Shown here: positions 58,231 to 64,000 of the stretch, one piece after another
Layout of the letters: each line of letters starts with the position of its first letter
Numbering within the stretch: position 1 is the stretch's first letter
Source: Tolypeutes matacus
Taxonomy: Eukaryota > Chordata > Mammalia > Cingulata > Chlamyphoridae
DNA length: 64,000 nucleotides
Assembly (NCBI GenBank): GCA_026826555.1
Contig: JAKSZT010038899.1
Coordinates: 882,791 to 946,790, forward strand
Direction of reading: 5' to 3'
The notes under the pieces: generated by a model
The model's input: only the letters and a program-made list of their open reading frames with translations
Told to the model about the DNA's origin: nothing
Database searches by the model: none
Program-made: the position numbers and the translations under genes

Positions 58231-60229
58231 ATTATTCTAAAATTTCATTAAACAAACTAAATGTGTTTTATTATGGAGTATGTTTATAAGGTGTATTTTT
58301 ATTCCATTACCCTTTGATGACTGTTTCCAAAGGCTTGGTCATTATAAATAACTTCATAATAAATGTTCTCATAACTGAATGGTTGTGCACAAACAAAATA
58401 ATTTCTAATAGCTCCTTAGATATGGAATTGCTTATCATATTTTTCAAGTTTTTCCCAAAGAACTGTTGTAGCATTTTATGTGACCAATATTTTAAAGGCA
58501 AATGAAAAGACTAATTTTCCTCTTCCTTTTCAACACTAAGTATATTGGCTTTTAACATTTGTCAGTCTGATTGATGGAAATGGTATTTCATTGTTGTTTT
58601 CATTTGCATTTTTCAGCTACTAATTTTTGAACATTTTCCTCTTTTTTTCTTGTATTTCTTTCTTTCTTCATGCTTCTGTTTAATAATCATGTCCTTTGAA
58701 AATTTTATTACTTTTTCATATCTTTCAAATTTGAGAATGTATTGGTAATTAGGTTAAAATATCTGTTTCCACTCTCAACTTCAAAATCTGGTCATTCAAT
58801 TCATGTGACAAGGTAAGCCTGGATGCCCCTTACTGGAACTGACATCATCCAGCCAGATCTGAAGTTGGGTCATAGGAAGGTGAAAAATTAAAGTATTGAT
58901 CCTTAACTTTAAATTTCATGACAGTAAACTAAGTTTTATTAAATATATATTACTGGAAAACTAGAATGGTTGTATTAAGTCAGGAGCTCTCCAAATTTTC
59001 TCCAAATCAATTAAGGAATTCTACATCAAAGAATAAGCCTTACCCTTCTCATGGTGAGACCCAGGTCAGCACATCATTAGCATGCCAGATAAGGTGAGTT
59101 ATTTCTTCTTATTTATTTGGACATATATGATAGGCAGAGAAGTCAGAGTGAGGCCATCTTAGAGTCAGAGTACCCTTACAGGCCATAAGCAGCATCACAG
59201 GGAAAATGGAAGGCTTCAGACTTGACAGACCTCCCTTCCCTGATTCCATGCCCCTGGGAAAACCTACATCATCTCCCCTCCCCAACACTCACATCCTCAC
59301 AACCCCTTTCTACTCTAGGAATATCAGGCACAGTCAATATGCCCTTACTCCTGACTGTGTTTGTCACAACAACAGCTCAGGAATCCTGGACCAACTCTCT
59401 CAACACCTGGATTCTTATACCCACTGGAATCACTACAGCTCTTTCTCTGACTCCATCCTTCACTCCTGCTCCTTCCTAAATTCCCTCCATTCTGTCTTTT
59501 GACACAGTAAATACCAGATCCCTTAGACTGTCAATCCCATCTCTGAACATCCTCTTTACATTCATACCCTAACTGAAACCTGATTCTTGCCTGGAATATG
59601 CCCCTGAAAATTTCTCAAATGGCAGCTTTTTCCTCTCAGATATCTCTCATATGACCTAGGTGTTTGCCTAATAGCTAATCATTGTCAGTTTCAGAAAATT
59701 CTCACTATGCCATCTATCCTCCTTCAACATTCATCCCCATATTATAACATCACTCTACATATAATCTGTCTTTACATGGTTACCTACTGACTTTGGAATT
59801 ACTACCATCCTTCTGGATTTCTTCAACAGCTGCTCTATGACTTTCTTTCATAAGATTTCTCATGAATCATGATGATTTCAGTATGCACATACTTGTCTTT
59901 GAGCCTCTTGAAAGTATTCCTCCTTCAACACATTGTCCTCATGACCTCACAGAGCACCATGATAGACCTCAGACTTTCACCTTCCAAGAAAATCTTGCTC
60001 CAAGGCCCCAAGATCTAACATTCCACTATCTGGCCTCCTCCTCCTTTCTTTCAAAGTTGCTCCCTCTACATTTTCACTCCAAAATCCATTGAACCACACA
60101 TGAAACTCTGCTTTCTTTTTCCTTCCTACAGTCTCTGCTTTTTATACACATTAGAGACTTGAAAGATTTCTTTTAAAGTATGCTTTTTAGAGAAGAAGAA
60201 ATAATGTTTTTGTTCAAGAGTAATAAGAT
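58231..60229. other. unassigned DNA
   Basis: AT-rich to 59,140, then a C/T-rich block (59,200-60,130) with several short open frames and no domains. The latter could be an old interspersed element, but I cannot name it. No V homology. Confidence 0.35.
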
Positions 60230-61740
60230 TGTGTAGCAAAGCTCTGTGAATCAGAAAAACATTCCTGGGATGGAAAAATAATATATGAAGTTTGTAGGGG
60301 AAAAAAGCTCATATACAAAAGGCAACTTCTTCCCTATATGCCAACAATGAACTATTGGAATTTTAAAATAACAAAAAATACAATTACATTTAGCAAAAAT
60401 GCAATACTTTGATATAAATCTAGCAAAACATGTGCAGGACCTATATGCAGGAAACGGCAAAACAATGAAGAAGGGCAATAAAGATCTGAATAAATTAGAA
60501 ATGTCTTGTGCACATGGATTTGAAGACCCAAATCTACTAAAATGTCAATTCTTCCCAATGTGATCTATAAATTCATTGTAATTCCAAGCAAAATCCCAGC
60601 AAGCTATTTTGCAGATACCAACAAACTTAAAATGTATATCAAAAGACAATAGATATAGAATAACAACACAATACTTAAGTCATACAATAAAGTTGGGTGG
60701 CTTGTAGCTCAATTTCAAAATATAATATAAAGCTACAGGAGTGAAGGTAACTTGATACTTTTTATAAAATAGACACAGAGATCAATGTAACAAAATACAA
60801 AGCCCAGATATTGACCAATAAAAATATTATCAACTGGTCTTCAGAAAGCAGCAAAATCAATTTAATGTTTTAACATTGTTGCAGTTAAATGCAAGAAGTA
60901 AACCTAGATGTCTACTTTTCACAGATATTAATTCAAAATGATTCATAGACCTAAATGTAAAATGCAAAAATATTAAATATCTACAAGAAAACATAGGAGA
61001 AAGTCCAGGGGTCCTGGATCTTGGTAATAAAATTTTAAAGGCAACAGAAAGTGCATAATTTGTGTGTGTGTGTGAGGATAACATTGACTTTACTGAAATT
61101 AAATACTTCTGCTTTTCAAAGCCAGGTAAAGGAAATGAAATGTGCAGCCAAACAGAGATAAAATGCCTGAAAAATCCATATCTGATAAAGGACTTTTATA
61201 CAATATGTAGAAATCAAATCTTAAAACTCAAGTGTAACAGAATGAATAAGCCAGATAAAATTGGGCAAAATGTCTGAGGAGACACCTCATCAAAGAAAAT
61301 ATGCAGATGGCAGAAAAATATTATGAAAAGATGCTCAACATCATTTGTACTCAGGGAATTGCAAATTAAGACAAGATATGACTGCACATGCCTGTGAATG
61401 GCTAAAAGTCAAGAGAAACTGACAAGATCATCTGCTGTGAGGAAGCAGCACCACAGCACCTACACCACTGCTGGGGGAATCCACAAGGGCAGAGCCACTG
61501 TGGAGCTCAGGTGGACAGTGTCTTACAAAGCTATACCTAGTCTTTCCACACAAAGCAGCAGATTTGCTCTTATGGATTTATACAACTGATTTGAAAATCA
61601 ATGTCCACAAATAATCTGCACACTAATGTCAGTAGAAGCTTTGTTCATATTTGCAAAAAAAACTGGAAGCAACATTATGTCCTTCAACATGTGAATGTAT
61701 AAAAAACTGTGGAAAAGCCATATGATGGAATATTTGAATT
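60230..61740 (+). repeat. old L1 ORF2 3' region, sense, decayed
   Basis: Late ORF2 signatures in order: CTATATGCCAACAATGAAC, ATCCCAGCAAGCTATTTTGCAG, GACCTAAATGTAAAATGCAAAA, AAAGATGCTCAACATCATT and CATATGATGGAATATT. Frames are thoroughly broken. More diverged than the L1s at 17,665 or 39,092. Confidence 0.65.
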
Positions 61741-62630
61741 GTTTTCTTCCTTTTAAAGAAAATGTTTCTGCTCTGTATTCTCTGAAATTATCTCTTCTAA
61801 AGTTTTTAGTCAAATTTTCAATTTTATTTAAAATACACAAGTGCATTCTCTTTCCTAACTCCACCTTCCTGTTACAGAATTCTATTCTATGTGTGGTATT
61901 GAAATTTTTGCTTTGATTATTCTTTATTCTTTCTTTTTATATAACTTATTAAAATTTAATTTTTATAATAATTTGTTAAAGAATTTTTTTCCATGCCTTT
62001 CTTTACTCCTAGTTGATTTTCTATCCATGCATTAGTTTATTTATCTTTTTTGTGTTATCAGTATTTTGTTTTGCTTACTTCCTCAAATTTTGTAATATAG
62101 TTTGTGTTTCATAATTAGCAAAAAGTCAGAAAGAAACGCATTAGAGAATCTTTACATGTTCCCTAGGTTCCAAGATTTATCAAAAGATCTGGAATTAACC
62201 CATATTTAAGTGCATCATATATATATTTTTAAATCTCAAATTGTTTAATTTTAATAGAAATATATTTTATCACATCTTGCAAGGCAATGTGAGACTGGCT
62301 GCCAACAACCTGGGCTCTCTATAGTGGGAAAACAATTCCATGTTCCTGAACACAAAAGCAATGTCACCTAACCCAAGTAAAAAGAAAATTTTCATTACAC
62401 TTATGGAGTAAAGAAAGTCTCTAACAATTTTCCTGGGGCAGAGAAGGTATTGAGTGATTTCAGTGCAAATAAAAAATATATTCCTAAATCTGGTTCTTTA
62501 AGAAGGAGATCAAAGCCTTCATATCCTTCCTCAGGACACAAGTATCCACAAGACCATATTCCCCATCAGGGTCAACTCATTTACATAAGTTCAGTGGGCA
62601 GCTTCTGGATCTGAAAAGCTGCTTAATGTT
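61741..62630. other. unassigned AT-rich DNA
   Basis: Very AT-rich; no recognised repeat, gene or V homology. Confidence 0.4.
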
Positions 62631-62633
62631 CCT

Positions 62634-63173
62634 GTAACCCTTGGGCAATTTGATGTAATTATGAATTCCAAAAATATAATTGGATCATGCTTGTAAACTG
62701 ATCTGTTAATCCAGGCATGATTAAGTTATGATTAGGGCATTGAGACCCACCCCTTGGTGGGTGGGGGAAGAAAATATAAAATGCATCACAAAGAACAGAG
62801 TTATAGTAGTTCTGAAGTTGGAGTTTTGATGTTGGAATTTTGATGTTGGAGTTTTGATGTTGGAGAGAAGGCCCCAATAGAAGAGAAGCGAGCAGTTCAC
62901 CTGATAGTCTACAGCTCACCTTGTAGAGGAAACAGGAGCTAAGCCCTGAGAGAAATGCAGCCCCAGGAGGAGAGGAACCCAAGAAGCCTGAATCCTGGCA
63001 AACATCGGCAGCTGTCTTGCTCCAACACATGGCAATGAACTTTGGTGAGAGAAGAAACTTATGCTTTATGGCCTGGTAACTGTGGATTTCTACCCAAATA
63101 TATAACCTTTATAAAGACCAACCCATTTCTGGTATTTCATATTAGCACCCTTTTGGTTGACTAATACAGTTAC
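62634..63173 (+). mobile_element. possible solo LTR
   Basis: About 540 bp starting TGTAACC and ending GTTACCA, i.e. near-inverted ends. It has a TATA-like AAAATATAAAATGC at about 62,772, a conserved-looking CCTTTATAAAGACCAACCCATTTCTGGTA block before the end, and a 15-bp tandem unit (GTTTTGATGTTGGA, three copies) at 62,817-62,865. No coding region. A target-site duplication was not found, so the LTR call is tentative. Confidence 0.4.
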
Positions 63174-64000
63174 CATCAACTCAGACCCTGAAGGCTGAAT
63201 TCACAGATAGGGATCTGGTCTATAGTCACCTGTCACAGCTCCTCCATGGAAAGGCAAGTGGGGAGGGTCTGAGCAGCACCAGAGTCCAGTACTTCTGCTG
63301 ATAAGAACAGAGGTCCTCCATCCATTCCACCTGGGGCTGAGGATCCAGGGACTGGTGAGAGGCCCTTGCTCTGTGCAAACAAAGCAGGCACTCTGTGAGC
63401 ACTGAGGAGAGCAGGGTGAGCCTGCTTGGGGCTTTCTCCATCCCACACACCCTTGCTCTTTGCTCACTTGCTGATGAGGTTGGCCCTGCCTTCCCTTGAA
63501 GGTGCTGCAATTCTCTTCTACAATCTGAGAGTCACTTTGATCTGCTCTCTACCCCTCTCTCCCCTCCTAAGCTTTCAATTGGGCTCTTCTCAGTTATAAC
63601 TGGTTATTTTATGGCAGGCATCCTTCTAAGGGTATGATAGATAAGTTCATTTCCTTATATCCAGACTGAGATATGGCTCTTACATTAACCCCTTCTGTAA
63701 TTGGAGACCCTACAAAATTAGGTCAATTGGTGATTCTGACTGAGTCAGACACAGTCTTTGTGCTCTGCAGACTCTGCATCCTGTAGCCTTCATACAGTGC
63801 TATGGGGGGACAGCTCTCTATGCTCAGACTGCAGAGCCACTCCCCAGAGTCACAGGTCTAGAGGACAGCATAATCCTGGCTGGAACACAAAATATGCAGT
63901 TCTCTTCCATTCAGCACCAGGTCACCAGGTAACCCAGTGACTGTCGCTAGCTCAGCCTCTTGTGCCTACAGGGACCCCACATTCAAATCACCCTGGTCCC
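63174..64000. other. unassigned right edge, possible V-exon start at the last 40 bases
   Basis: Mostly unrecognised GC-richer DNA. TGCCTACAG at 63,963-63,971 followed by a segment containing CAAATCACCCTGGTCCC resembles a leader acceptor plus the first codons of a clan II V exon (Q-I-T-L), but no leader exon at the right distance was found and the window ends. Confidence 0.2.

Overview
The window is mammalian germline DNA from an immunoglobulin heavy-chain variable (IGHV) array, very probably from a xenarthran (armadillo or sloth lineage). It holds exon-intron leader/V pairs followed by 23-bp-spacer recombination signals, octamer promoters, and a very high load of L1-type LINEs. A roughly 410-bp SINE at 18,284-18,697 has a head that matches what I recall of the armadillo DAS-SINE. 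No intact multi-exon housekeeping gene, rRNA, tRNA gene or CRISPR array was seen. All IGHV-related units lie on the + strand.

Layout. 1-2,030: L1 debris and a processed ISCU pseudogene. 2,040-3,790: VH3-type pseudogene with its flanks. 3,790-20,590: LINE-dominated, including a mosaic L1 at 11,404-15,526 and nested retroinsertions at 18,070-18,712. 20,610-22,290: second VH3-type pseudogene with flanks duplicated from the first. 22,930-33,100 (copy A) and 50,715-57,000 (copy B) are a diverged segmental duplication; each copy carries a GT-rich tract, a VH3 relic and a VH4-type segment. Between them lie an L1 3' fragment (33,180-34,860), an almost structurally complete antisense L1 of about 7.9 kb (39,092-46,975), a third VH3 relic (47,275) and a further VH4-type pseudogene (49,350). 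57,050-64,000 is old LINE sequence, a possible solo LTR and an unassigned end.

Eight IGHV-derived units were found, in the order VH3, VH3, VH3 relic, VH4, VH3 relic, VH4, VH3 relic, VH4. None appears able to encode a normal V domain. The best preserved is VH4-type at 28,954-29,429: its V exon is fully open, but the leader has a stop at codon 2 and the domain carries four cysteines beyond the canonical pair. Several units keep near-perfect recombination signals and octamers although their coding parts have decayed.

The points I consider most worth checking are a non-canonical CDR2 cysteine shared by all three VH4-type units (two of them also have a CDR1 cysteine), GT-rich tracts sitting where the VH3 relics should have their leader and promoter, and an L1 lineage with an apparently very long (about 2.7 kb) 3' untranslated region. 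Repeat family names come from recollection of sequence, and approximate boundaries are stated as such.
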